Shown here piece after piece: positions 1 through 6,313 of a stretch of 9,980 bases of DNA. The position numbers and the translations under genes were made by a program. Positions within the stretch are counted from its first letter, which is position 1. Each line of letters begins with the position of its first letter. The stretch spans positions 1-9,980 of the forward strand of contig VAZU01000032.1 of NCBI GenBank assembly GCA_005884745.1. The letters are read 5' to 3'. This stretch comes from Alphaproteobacteria bacterium (lineage in GTDB: Bacteria > Pseudomonadota > Alphaproteobacteria > Rhizobiales > Xanthobacteraceae). The notes below the pieces were generated by a model that saw only the letters and a program-made list of their open reading frames with translations, was not told the origin of the DNA and did not search any database.

Positions 1-220
1 CCGGGTTTCGACCATGATCTTCCTCCCGGCGGAATTTCATCGGCCGGGCTCGGTCGAACTGGTGACCATCGATCCTCTGGATCTTCTGGCAGCCGAGGAT
101 CGTGACGCCGAAACGCACCAAGGGTCCGAGATCGATGCGGCGGCTCCCCAGGTAAATCAACCAGAGCTTGCCCGGGCTTTCGACGACACGGCGGCTCTCG
201 ACGCTTGCCGCCCGCTGCAC
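1..220 (-). CDS. Possible partial CDS, unidentified, running off the left edge
   Basis: A minus-strand reading frame is open from a GTG at 218-220 to the left edge (about 73 codons). Its third-position GC is clearly higher than that of the competing plus-strand frame at 14-235, which is the main argument for it. The middle reads as an ordinary mixed hydrophobic/charged protein (for example KLWLIYLGSRRIDLGPLVRF), but I recognise no family. Weak points: the frame has no clear ribosome binding site, it stays open into the infA start region, and the GTG lies only 30 bp from the divergent infA start, leaving little room for two promoters. It may be the 5' part of a real gene continuing outside the window, or chance openness in GC-rich DNA. 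Confidence 0.22.
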   Translation of the reverse strand, partial: MQRAASVESRRVVESPGKLWLIYLGSRRIDLGPLVRFGVTILGCQKIQRIDGHQFDRARPMKFRREEDHGRNP

Positions 221-249
221 GCGAAAAACGCGTAAACGAAGGGACACGA

Positions 250-519
250 ATGGCAAAGGAAGAGCTTCTCGAGTTCGACGGCGTGGTGACCGAGGTATTG
301 CCCGATGGCAAATACCGGGTTCGCCTCGACAACGATCATCAGGTTCTCGCCTACAATGCCGGAAAGATGCGCAGGTTTCGCATCCGTACCGGCGTCGGCG
401 ACAGGGTCATCGTGGAGATGTCGCCCTACGATCTGGAGCGTGGACGCATCAGTTACCGTCACAAGTCCGACCGTGCCGCCGCCTCACCCAGCCACGGCTC
501 CAATTTTCGCAGACGCTGA
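250..519 (+). CDS. infA: Translation initiation factor IF-1, tailed paralogue
   Basis: This 89-residue protein is IF-1, the small OB-fold factor that binds the A site of the 30S subunit and helps IF-2 and IF-3 select the initiator tRNA. Residues 1-72 cover the whole family: MAKEELLEFDGVVTEVLPDG at the start, AGKMRRFRIR at 37-46 and the GDRVIVEMSPYDLERGRI signature at 50-67. E. coli IF-1 is about 72 residues, so residues 73-89 (Ser/Ala-rich, ending FRRR) are an extra basic tail. From memory, Bradyrhizobium-type genomes carry a canonical infA plus a second copy with a tail like this, and this gene matches the second type. The ATG at 250 is chosen over an upstream in-frame start at 205 because the family begins with MAKE and GAAGGGA lies at 238-244. 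No ribosomal or cold-shock gene is visible next to it. Confidence 0.93.
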   Translation: MAKEELLEFDGVVTEVLPDGKYRVRLDNDHQVLAYNAGKMRRFRIRTGVGDRVIVEMSPYDLERGRISYRHKSDRAAASPSHGSNFRRR

Positions 520-521
520 GC

Positions 522-533
522 CCGGTGCACCGG
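522..533. repeat. Perfect 12-bp palindrome just after infA
   Basis: The bases CCGGTGCACCGG form a perfect palindrome that begins three bases after the infA stop codon. As RNA it could make only a short stem with a tight loop, and no T-run follows. It could be part of a weak transcription end, a protein site, or chance. Confidence 0.25.
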
Positions 534-688
534 CGTACAAACCCGTTCAGGTTGGATCTTGGCGGGTAACCCGACGCGCGGTCGGGGGATCGGCGAGACT
601 TGAAGCCGTTCCCCGGGGGCATCGGTTCACTGCGGTGGCGAGCGGATCGAGCAGCCCCCTTGTTAGGATCGTGGGGCGCGCGCGGCCA

Positions 689-868
689 TCACGACAGACC
701 CCGGGGCACTGCCTCCTGATCGTTCAACTTCTTGCAGTTTTTGCAGAGCGGCTTGTTGCTCGTTCCCGAGACACGATTGTGCGGCGCTATCCTCAGCCCG
801 AGCCCGCATTGGGAATTGGCGTGGTGAAAAGCCTCTTTCTTGGAATTGTAAGCTGGAACCTTCAGCAT
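689..868 (-). CDS. Small Cys/His-rich protein, possible zinc-binding knuckle
   Basis: This is a 59-residue frame starting at ATG 866-868 and stopping with TGA at 689-691. An in-frame TAA lies a few codons upstream, so the start is well bounded, and AGAGGA sits about 7 bases before the ATG as a good ribosome binding site. The protein contains paired histidines (H15, H16), C21, H30 and a C42-x2-C45 pair (PLCKNCKKL). Together these could form one small Zn-binding site (Cys3His or Cys2His2). The order HxN..C, then HNRVSGTSNKPLC, resembles short uncharacterised proteins I remember from Bradyrhizobium relatives, where a variant Arg-Ser-Gly-Thr-Gly-Gly-x-Pro-Leu-Cys motif occurs. No Pfam name is recalled. 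It stands alone on the minus strand between infA and the 72-aa gene. A nucleic-acid or protein-binding role would be a guess. Confidence 0.62.
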   Translation of the reverse strand: MLKVPAYNSKKEAFHHANSQCGLGLRIAPHNRVSGTSNKPLCKNCKKLNDQEAVPRGLS

Positions 869-1124
869 GCCTTCGTCCTCTACGGCTTAGCTCAGCGAGG
901 CGCTTGGTCTTGCAGGCGGAGAAGCGTCGTAGCTTTTCGTTTGGTCTACCAGTATTCGGCTTTTGCTGTTCCGATCGGCCTGTTCGACCTTTGGCCCAAC
1001 GATTTGCTTGCCGAAACCAGCGGTCGAACGCTGCGCTCCTTGGCGGCTCGTTGCAAGGAAAATCGTCGAGAACCCGGTCGGGATCGGCACTGGCTTTCAA
1101 CGCTTATCGGGTGCATAGTCTTGC
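869..1124. other. Intergenic stretch with no supported gene
   Basis: The two small genes here point away from each other, so this stretch should carry the promoters of both. The frames that cross it are Ser/Arg-rich shadows with poor codon use on both strands. I see no convincing -35/-10 pair, RNA gene or long repeat. The other gap in this area, 520-688 between infA and the Cys/His protein, also holds nothing beyond the palindrome at 522-533. Confidence 0.5.
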
Positions 1125-1343
1125 ATGGACGCAAATTTCGATCTGGATGACTATTCGGTCGTAGTGAAGCATCGCGCGCCGCCTCCGAAGCCATGGAGAT
1201 GGGAGATCTACTGCGCCGGGAAGAGGAAACCGATCGAGCGGTCGGACGTCTTTTTCCCATCCAGAGAAAACGCCAGTTTGGCGGGAAGAGAAGCCTTCAC
1301 GCGGCTGATGGCGCGCCTGGCTAAAACGGCCCGATCGCCCTAG
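1125..1343 (+). CDS. Conserved small hypothetical protein (72 aa)
   Basis: The 72-residue protein has an acidic N-terminus (MDANFDLDDYSVVV), then KPWRWEIYCAGKRKPIERS at about residues 22-40, then FF and an Ala/Arg-rich amphipathic helix (residues 51-69, AxLAGREAFTRLMARLAK). The pattern 'PWRWEIYxAGxxxPI...FF...A..AG..A' resembles a family of short hypothetical proteins I remember in Bradyrhizobium and relatives. It has no membrane segment, signal peptide or metal site. The shape suggests a small alpha/beta domain, with a beta-strand pair around the WRWEIY core and a C-terminal helix. The ATG at 1125 is the first sensible start, but the sequence in front of it has no obvious Shine-Dalgarno. The gene looks monocistronic. 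Function unknown. Confidence 0.72.
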   Translation: MDANFDLDDYSVVVKHRAPPPKPWRWEIYCAGKRKPIERSDVFFPSRENASLAGREAFTRLMARLAKTARSP

Positions 1344-1466
1344 CCGGCTTTTCAACTATTTGAAACAGCCTCTGTGCTTGCTGTCGAGTTCGCCACGGCG
1401 ATCGATGGCCTGGAGGGCTTCCGCCTCGCTTCCGGCGCGAACCCGGTTGCGCCTCGTCGATGACCT

Positions 1467-1483
1467 GCGGGACGCAGTCCCGC
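1467..1483. terminator. Hairpin downstream of the DUF2842 gene
   Basis: GCGGGAC and GTCCCGC form a perfect 7-bp stem around a GCA loop. The hairpin starts 12 bp beyond the stop codon of the DUF2842 gene on the minus strand, so it could end that transcript. There is no T-run after it in either direction, so it is not a canonical intrinsic terminator. The rest of 1344-1494 holds no supported gene. Confidence 0.35.
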
Positions 1484-1494
1484 CTTGCGCGTCT

Positions 1495-1725
1495 CTATCG
1501 ATTTTCGGCCGCGCGGCCTCCGTCGTCCGGCTTGACCATCCAGGCGATCAGCGGCATCGCCGGCAGCACCCAGCCCAAGCCGGCCACGACGTAATAAAGG
1601 CCGGCGAGCAGGTGCCCGGCCGAGGGAAGCGCGACCTGGGCCACGACCATGGCGAACAGCGCCCATCCGGTCGCCAGAACCAGGAGCGCGACCGCTCCGA
1701 TCAGCTTGCGTGTGCGCATCCGCAT
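1495..1725 (-). CDS. DUF2842 two-helix membrane protein
   Basis: This 76-residue inner-membrane protein matches the DUF2842 family of alphaproteobacteria, recalled by its N-terminal RxRTRKLIG block and the 'W/YxVVAGLxWVLPAMPLIxWM' block at about residues 45-63. Two hydrophobic segments are visible, about residues 8-33 and 39-63. A short basic N-terminus comes before them and a hydrophilic tail after (KPDDGGRAAENR), giving a hairpin topology. The length is typical for the family, whose function is unknown. ATG 1725 is used, with GGAGG at 1738-1742 upstream (12 bases away, rather long). A second ATG two codons in would sit even farther from it. The gene lies 92 bp downstream of the receiver gene on the same strand, so it could be read through from it or have its own promoter. 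Confidence 0.86.
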   Translation of the reverse strand: MRMRTRKLIGAVALLVLATGWALFAMVVAQVALPSAGHLLAGLYYVVAGLGWVLPAMPLIAWMVKPDDGGRAAENR

Positions 1726-1817
1726 GCGCGGTCTCGACCTCCGTTTGTGATGAAATCCGACCCGAGCGCCGGCGGTTCAGGATCGATGGTCGAAACTTCT
1801 CGATCCAGCTTGTCCGG

Positions 1818-2234
1818 TCAGTGCCGACGGGGCAAGCCGTCTTCGCCCCGCCACGGCTTGCTCCGCAAGACGGCGGACAGGCAGCTTTCGATCTGATGCT
1901 CGCTGAAAGGCTTGCAAATAACCCGGGCATCGGCGTAGCGCGGATCGATGCCCTCTTCCCCATACGCCGTCATGAACACGAACGGAATTCCGCGCGCCCT
2001 GAGCCGGTCGACGACCGCATAGACGGTCTCGTCATGCCGCAGGTGAACGTCGAGGAAGGCAAGGTCGCACGATGTCCGCTCGATCAGAGCCAGCAGCTCC
2101 GAGACCCCGGCCGCCGGTCCCACGACCCGGCAGCCCATGCCGCGGAGCAACTCCTCGATCTCCAGCGCCAGCAGGAACTCATCTTCGGCAATGAGCACCG
2201 TCGGTGCCGCGCCCGTTGCGCTTGAACTTTGCAT
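1818..2234 (-). CDS. Stand-alone receiver-domain response regulator
   Basis: The 138-residue protein is one CheY-like receiver domain with no output domain. The expected residues are present: acidic pair E17-D18 (VLIAEDE), phospho-acceptor D62 in LAFLDVHL, switch T89 in FVFMTAYG, and K108 in ICKPF. The wording of the fold (AEDEFLLALEIEELL, RGIPFVFMTAYG, KPFSEHQI) resembles the receivers that accompany HWE-family histidine kinases in alphaproteobacteria. A short flexible N-terminus comes before the domain and a basic tail after it (KPWRGEDGLPRRH). It is transcribed divergently from the CheB-CheR-PAS-kinase gene, whose product has no receiver, so it is the likely phosphate acceptor or sink for that kinase. 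That pairing is inferred from position and family. Start ATG 2232-2234 is close to a weak AAGGG. A possible EcfG-like promoter lies just upstream. Confidence 0.9.
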   Translation of the reverse strand: MQSSSATGAAPTVLIAEDEFLLALEIEELLRGMGCRVVGPAAGVSELLALIERTSCDLAFLDVHLRHDETVYAVVDRLRARGIPFVFMTAYGEEGIDPRYADARVICKPFSEHQIESCLSAVLRSKPWRGEDGLPRRH

Positions 2235-2600
2235 ATGCGGCCCTTTTCCCCGCGTTGTCCTAACCCGCCGACCGGGATTTAAGTTTCCTCAAAGCAACGA
2301 TTTTTGGCGGCCCATCGAGCCCCCAGGTCGTGGACCCTGGAAAAGGTGCTCAGCCACCATCGGATGGTCGTATCCGAGCCTGACCGAGGTGCCGCGAAAG
2401 GCCGCTTGCAAGGCCCACAAACCGCTCAAATAAAGAATTTGATACGCCCGATTGAGCAGAAGCGCGGTTTCCTGTGCTTGTGCGTGCTTACGCCTAGCCT
2501 TAAGCTCACGGCATCGGACTGGAATTTCTCAAACAAGAAGAGCGCCGGCCGAGCCAATCCGCCGATCGAGGCCGACTCAGGCGCCCGGACAGCGTTTCTC
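2235..2600. other. Divergent intergenic region between receiver and fused kinase
   Basis: These 366 bp separate the two divergent signalling genes and should hold both promoters. The reading frame of the kinase stays open upstream to a TTG at 2304, but codon use loses its G/C preference here (for example AATAAAGAATTTGATAC around 2429-2444) and the translation fits no domain, so I treat it as non-coding. On the plus strand, TTGCAA (2406-2411), 17 bases, then AATAAA (2429-2434) is a weak sigma-70-like pair that could drive the kinase gene with a long leader of about 160 bases. Each box matches the consensus at only four of six positions. No small gene or RNA gene is supported. Confidence 0.4.
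2262..2288 (-). promoter_or_regulatory. Possible EcfG-type (general stress) promoter for the receiver gene
   Basis: Reading the minus strand, GGAAAC (2283-2288) is followed after 17 bases by GGTT (2262-2265), about 27 bases before the receiver ATG. The alphaproteobacterial EcfG consensus is roughly GGAAC, 16-18 bases, CGTT. This is an imperfect match in both boxes, but the spacing and place are right. Short motifs like this occur by chance, so it is only a candidate. Confidence 0.28.
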
Positions 2601-5600
2601 ATGGCCCGCACCCCAAAGCCAAAGGCGCGACGACCCGAAGCGGCAAAACGCGTCAAGGTCTCGAAACGGACCAAGGCCGCGAAACCGCGCACCGGGAGCG
2701 AGCCACCGCTTTCGCAAGCGTCTTGCCCGATCGTGGGTATCGGTGCCTCGGCGGGCGGGCTCGACGCCTTCCAGCGCTTCTTCTCGAAAACGCCGGCCGA
2801 CAGCGGCATGGCGTTCGTGCTGGTGCCGCACCTCGACGCCCACCACAAGAGCGCGATGGTCGAATTGCTGCGGGCCTACACCCGGATGCCGGTCGTCGAA
2901 ATCGCCGATCGCGCGCAGGTGGAGGCGGACCACGTCTATGTCATCCCGCCGAACGCGACGCTCAGCATCGCGCACGGCGCGCTGCATACGATGACCCCGC
3001 GCAGCCGGGGCATGACCATCGACGATTTCTTCGGGTCGCTCGCCCGGGATCAAGGCGACAACGCCATCGGCGTCATTCTTTCCGGAAGCGGCAGCGACGG
3101 CACGGTCGGGCTCACGGCGATCAAGGAGGCCGGCGGGCTGACCTTCGCCCAGGCGCCGGAATCCTCGGCCTTCGACAGCATGCCGCGCAGCGCCGCGGCG
3201 ACGGGCAGCGTCGACTTCATCTTGGCGGTCGAGGACATTCCGGCCCGCGTGGTCGAGCAGGTGCGGCACCTCGCCCGACTGAAGGCGGAGCGCAAACTCG
3301 ACGGTTTCCAAGAGGAAGTGCGCAAGAATCTCGCCAAGATCACCACGCTGCTGCGCTCGAAGACCGGCCACGACTTCGCACACTACAAGGAGAGCACCTG
3401 CATTCGCCGCGTCCAGCGGCGGATGCACGTTCATCAGCTCACGTCGGCATCGGATTATCTGGAGCTGTTGCGCAAGGACCCGGCCGAGCCGGAGGCGCTG
3501 TTCCGGGACCTTCTGATCGGCGTCACGCGGTTCTTTCGCGACGACAAGGCCTTCGACGCGCTCAAGACCCGGGTCATCCCCAAGCTGCTGGAGGGCAAAA
3601 GGGCCGACGACCAGATCCGCGTCTGGGTTCCGGGGTGTGCGACCGGCGAGGAGGCCTATTCGATCGCCATCCTCCTGCGCGAGGAGATGCAGCGCCGGGA
3701 TTCGCCGTTCAAGGTGCAGATCTTCGCCACCGACATCGACAATCACGCCCTGGATATCGCGCGCCACGGCATCTATCCGCAGGGGGCCGTGCGCGACCTG
3801 CCGGAGGAGAAGCTGAACCTGTATTTCACCAAGCAGGTGAACACGTACCGCATCGCCAAGGAGATCCGCGAGATGTGCATCTTCTCGCTGCACAATCTCA
3901 TCAAGGACACACCGTTCTCGAGGCTCGACCTGATCTCCTGCCGCAATCTCCTGATCTATTTCGACCCGGCCCTGCAGCAGCGGGTGCTTGCGCTGTTCCA
4001 TTTCGGCTTGCGCCAGCGCGGATATCTGTTCCTGGGGCCCGCCGAGAACATCACGCCGCAGCCCAAGCTGTTCTCCAGGGTGGATTCCCGCGCGCGCCTG
4101 TTCAAAGCGCGCGTCGTGGAGCCCGGGCGCGTTCCGCCGGAGCTGTCGCTCACGGTACCGCGGCCCGACCACGTCCCGCAGGCCAGGCCGGCTACGCCAA
4201 CGGCCCAGGAGGCGGCGACCCGGCGCGCGCAGCGGGTGATCGAGGCCTATGCGCCCGCGGCGGTGCTCGTCGACGAACATTACGAAGTGCTGCATTTCTC
4301 CGGGCGGACCGGCAAATATCTGCAGCCGAGCCCCGGCGCCGCAAGCCTCAATTTGTTCAATATCGTCGATCCCGGCCTGCGGCCGGATCTGCGCGCCGCG
4401 ATCAGCCGGGCCATGAGCAACGGCAAGAGGATCGTTCGCGAGAACCTGCGGATTCCGGCCGATGGCGGCACGCTGCTGATGAACATCGTGGTGGAACCGC
4501 TGCCCGCCGGCGACAGCGAGCAGCGCCTGTGCGTGGTGCTGTTCCAGGAAGCGGCCCCGGCCACACCCGAACCGCGACGCGACAAACGCCCGGATTCGAA
4601 GAAGAACGAAATCATCCAGCATCTCGAGGCAGAGTTAGTGTCGACCCGGGAGCGGCTGCAGGCAACCATCGAGGAGCTCGAGACCTCGAACGAGGAGATG
4701 AAATCCTCGAACGAGGAGTTCCAATCCGTCACCGAGGAGCTGCAAAGCTCGAACGAGGAGCTCGAGACTTCCAAGGAGGAGCTGCAGTCGATCAACGAGG
4801 AATTGGAGACGGTGAACGCCGAGCTCAACTCCAAGGTCGAGAGCCTCGACCGCGCGCTGAGCGATCAGAAGAACCTGCTGGAGAACACCGAGATCGCCAC
4901 GATCTTTCTCGACGGCAAGCTGCGCATCAAGAGCTTCACCTCGCCGGTCACCGAGATCTTCCGCCTGATCGAGAGCGACCTCGGCCGGCCGGTCACCGAC
5001 ATCTCGACCCGGCTCGCCTACGAGCATCTGCCGCGCGACATCGCCCGCGTGCTGCGCACGCTGTCCCGGGTCGAGCACGAAGTAGCCACGATCGACGGCA
5101 GTGCCAGCTACATCATGCGCATCCTGCCGTACCGGACCGTAGCCAACGTGATCGACGGCGTGGTCGTCACGTTCCTGGACATAACGGAGCGCAAGCGCCA
5201 CGAGGAGGCGCTGGCGCACCTGGCCGCGATCGTGGCAGATTCCGCCGACGCCATCATCGGGCTCAAGCCCGACGGCAGCATCGCCAGCTGGAACGCCGGA
5301 GCCGAGCGCATCTACGGCTTTACCGCGGAGGAGGCGGTCGGCCGGCCGCTTTCCATGACGATGCCGCCCGAAAGCGAGCACGAGCTGCGCCAGATCCTCG
5401 AGCGCCTGCGACGCTCGACCCCGGTCAGCGCCTTCGAGACCGGGCGGATCACCAAGGACGGACGACGAATCCACGTCTCCTACACCTCGACGCCGGTCCG
5501 CAACCAGGCCGGCAAGTTGCTCGCCGCGGCGGTGATCGAGCGCGACATCACCCGGCGCAAGCAGGCCGACGAGCAGCAGAAGATGCTGCTCGCCGAGCTC

Positions 5601-6191
5601 AATCATCGGGTCAAGAATGCGCTCGCAACCGTGCTGTCGATCGCCTCGCGCACCCGCAAGGTCACGGATTCGCTCGACGAATATTATCGCGCCTTCGAGG
5701 GGCGGCTGCGCGCGCTGGCGAGCACCCACGACCTGCTGGCGAAGAACATCTGGGCCGGCGCGTACCTGCGGCAGATCCTGCTGGCGGAGCTCGAGCCGTA
5801 CAAGGGAGGGAAGGAGACGATCCTGATCTCGGGCCGCAATCTGTTCGTTTCCTCGCGCGCCGCGGTCGTATTCGGCATGATCTTTCACGAGCTGGCGACC
5901 AATGCGGCGAAATACGGCGCGCTCTCCGACACCGGCGGAAACGTGCAGGTGCGCTGGAATATGGATGGTGACAAGGACGCCGAGAGTTTCGTGCTCGAAT
6001 GGCAGGAGCGCGGCGGCCCTGCCGCGGGCGCCGCGAGCAAGCAGGGCTTCGGCATCAAGTTCATCGAGCGCAGCGTCGCGTACGAGCTGCAGGGTAGTGC
6101 CGAGCTGCGCTTCGATCCGGGCGGCCTCCACGCGACGATCCGCGCGCCGCTGACCGAGGTCATGGGTGAGGCGGGAGCGCCGGATTCGTAA
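2601..6191 (+). CDS. CheB-CheR-PAS-PAS-PAS-HWE histidine kinase fusion
   Basis: This 1196-residue cytoplasmic protein joins a glutamate methylesterase, a SAM-dependent methyltransferase and a sensor kinase. Order: basic tail (1-42); CheB domain (about 43-225) with nucleophile S50 in GIGASAGG, H77 in VLVPHL and D166 in SGSGSDGT; CheR (about 235-505) with the SAM loop GCATGEE at 345-351; PAS-like domain (about 543-650); coiled coil (about 670-755) with eight regular heptads at 692-747; two PAS domains (about 756-870 and 873-987); then a HWE kinase. The kinase has H1002 (AELNHRVKN), N-box H1096 and N1101 (FHELATNAAKYG), W1134 and E1136 (EWQERGGP) and GFGIKFIERS. CheB here lacks its usual N-terminal receiver, and the whole protein lacks any receiver. 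Both methyl-cycle active sites look intact. There is no membrane segment. ATG 2601 is chosen because the CheB fold starts soon after it and upstream codons look non-coding; no strong ribosome binding site is seen. Likely a stress or light/redox sensor working with the divergent receiver; the signal is unknown. Confidence 0.93.
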   Translation: MARTPKPKARRPEAAKRVKVSKRTKAAKPRTGSEPPLSQASCPIVGIGASAGGLDAFQRFFSKTPADSGMAFVLVPHLDAHHKSAMVELLRAYTRMPVVEIADRAQVEADHVYVIPPNATLSIAHGALHTMTPRSRGMTIDDFFGSLARDQGDNAIGVILSGSGSDGTVGLTAIKEAGGLTFAQAPESSAFDSMPRSAAATGSVDFILAVEDIPARVVEQVRHLARLKAERKLDGFQEEVRKNLAKITTLLRSKTGHDFAHYKESTCIRRVQRRMHVHQLTSASDYLELLRKDPAEPEALFRDLLIGVTRFFRDDKAFDALKTRVIPKLLEGKRADDQIRVWVPGCATGEEAYSIAILLREEMQRRDSPFKVQIFATDIDNHALDIARHGIYPQGAVRDLPEEKLNLYFTKQVNTYRIAKEIREMCIFSLHNLIKDTPFSRLDLISCRNLLIYFDPALQQRVLALFHFGLRQRGYLFLGPAENITPQPKLFSRVDSRARLFKARVVEPGRVPPELSLTVPRPDHVPQARPATPTAQEAATRRAQRVIEAYAPAAVLVDEHYEVLHFSGRTGKYLQPSPGAASLNLFNIVDPGLRPDLRAAISRAMSNGKRIVRENLRIPADGGTLLMNIVVEPLPAGDSEQRLCVVLFQEAAPATPEPRRDKRPDSKKNEIIQHLEAELVSTRERLQATIEELETSNEEMKSSNEEFQSVTEELQSSNEELETSKEELQSINEELETVNAELNSKVESLDRALSDQKNLLENTEIATIFLDGKLRIKSFTSPVTEIFRLIESDLGRPVTDISTRLAYEHLPRDIARVLRTLSRVEHEVATIDGSASYIMRILPYRTVANVIDGVVVTFLDITERKRHEEALAHLAAIVADSADAIIGLKPDGSIASWNAGAERIYGFTAEEAVGRPLSMTMPPESEHELRQILERLRRSTPVSAFETGRITKDGRRIHVSYTSTPVRNQAGKLLAAAVIERDITRRKQADEQQKMLLAELNHRVKNALATVLSIASRTRKVTDSLDEYYRAFEGRLRALASTHDLLAKNIWAGAYLRQILLAELEPYKGGKETILISGRNLFVSSRAAVVFGMIFHELATNAAKYGALSDTGGNVQVRWNMDGDKDAESFVLEWQERGGPAAGAASKQGFGIKFIERSVAYELQGSAELRFDPGGLHATIRAPLTEVMGEAGAPDS
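4674..4841 (+). repeat. Eight tandem 21-bp heptad-coding repeats
   Basis: Inside the fused kinase gene, eight consecutive 21-bp units encode heptads of the form E-L-x-S/T-x-N-E (ELETSNE, EMKSSNE, EFQSVTE, ELQSSNE, ELETSKE, ELQSINE, ELETVNA, ELNSKVE). The protein pattern is very regular, but synonymous codons and substitutions differ between units, so this is an old, diverged repeat rather than a recent expansion. It should form a parallel coiled coil linking the first PAS domain to the later PAS and kinase part, probably at the dimer interface. The SNEELQSxNEEL style is common in this CheB-CheR-PAS family. Confidence 0.85.
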
Positions 6192-6278
6192 GGGCGCGCG
6201 CGCCGGGCCACGCCAAGCGCAGCCCGCCGTCTCTGGGCCGGTCCGCGTGGGCTTCCCGGCACCCCATCGCGCATGCGC

Positions 6279-6298
6279 GACCGGGACCCGGCCCGGTC
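6279..6298. terminator. GC-rich hairpin between convergent genes
   Basis: GACCGGG (6279-6285) and CCCGGTC (6292-6298) form a perfect 7-bp stem with a 6-base loop. It sits in the 122-bp gap between the fused kinase and the convergent 64-aa gene, so it could end transcription from either side. There is no T-run, which makes it an imperfect intrinsic terminator at best. Confidence 0.4.
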
Positions 6299-6313
6299 AG
6301 CCCGCCCTGCGCG

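Noticed and set aside
157..462. Minus-strand frame antisense to infA
   Set aside because: Opposite a clear IF-1 gene, with no domain or ribosome binding site.
305..1150. 281-codon plus-strand frame overlapping infA and the gap after it
   Set aside because: Overlaps the certain infA gene in another phase and has no recognisable domain; codon use is poor after 520.
2304..2600. Upstream in-frame extension of the fused kinase from a TTG
   Set aside because: Codon use there is not coding-like, the translation matches no domain, and the CheB fold begins soon after ATG 2601.
2577..4622. 681-codon open frame antisense to the fused kinase
   Set aside because: It lies opposite a gene with clear catalytic motifs. 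Its translation is a repetitive Arg/Gly/Leu/Asp-rich shadow typical of high-GC antisense frames, with no domain.
2723..5971. 1082-codon frame on the same strand as the fused kinase, shifted by one phase
   Set aside because: Arg/Ala/Gly-rich out-of-phase translation without motifs; caused by high GC removing stop codons.
4635..6131. 498-codon open frame antisense to the kinase half
   Set aside because: Same reason: the apparent Leu-rich repeats are the complement of the heptad-coding DNA, not an independent protein.
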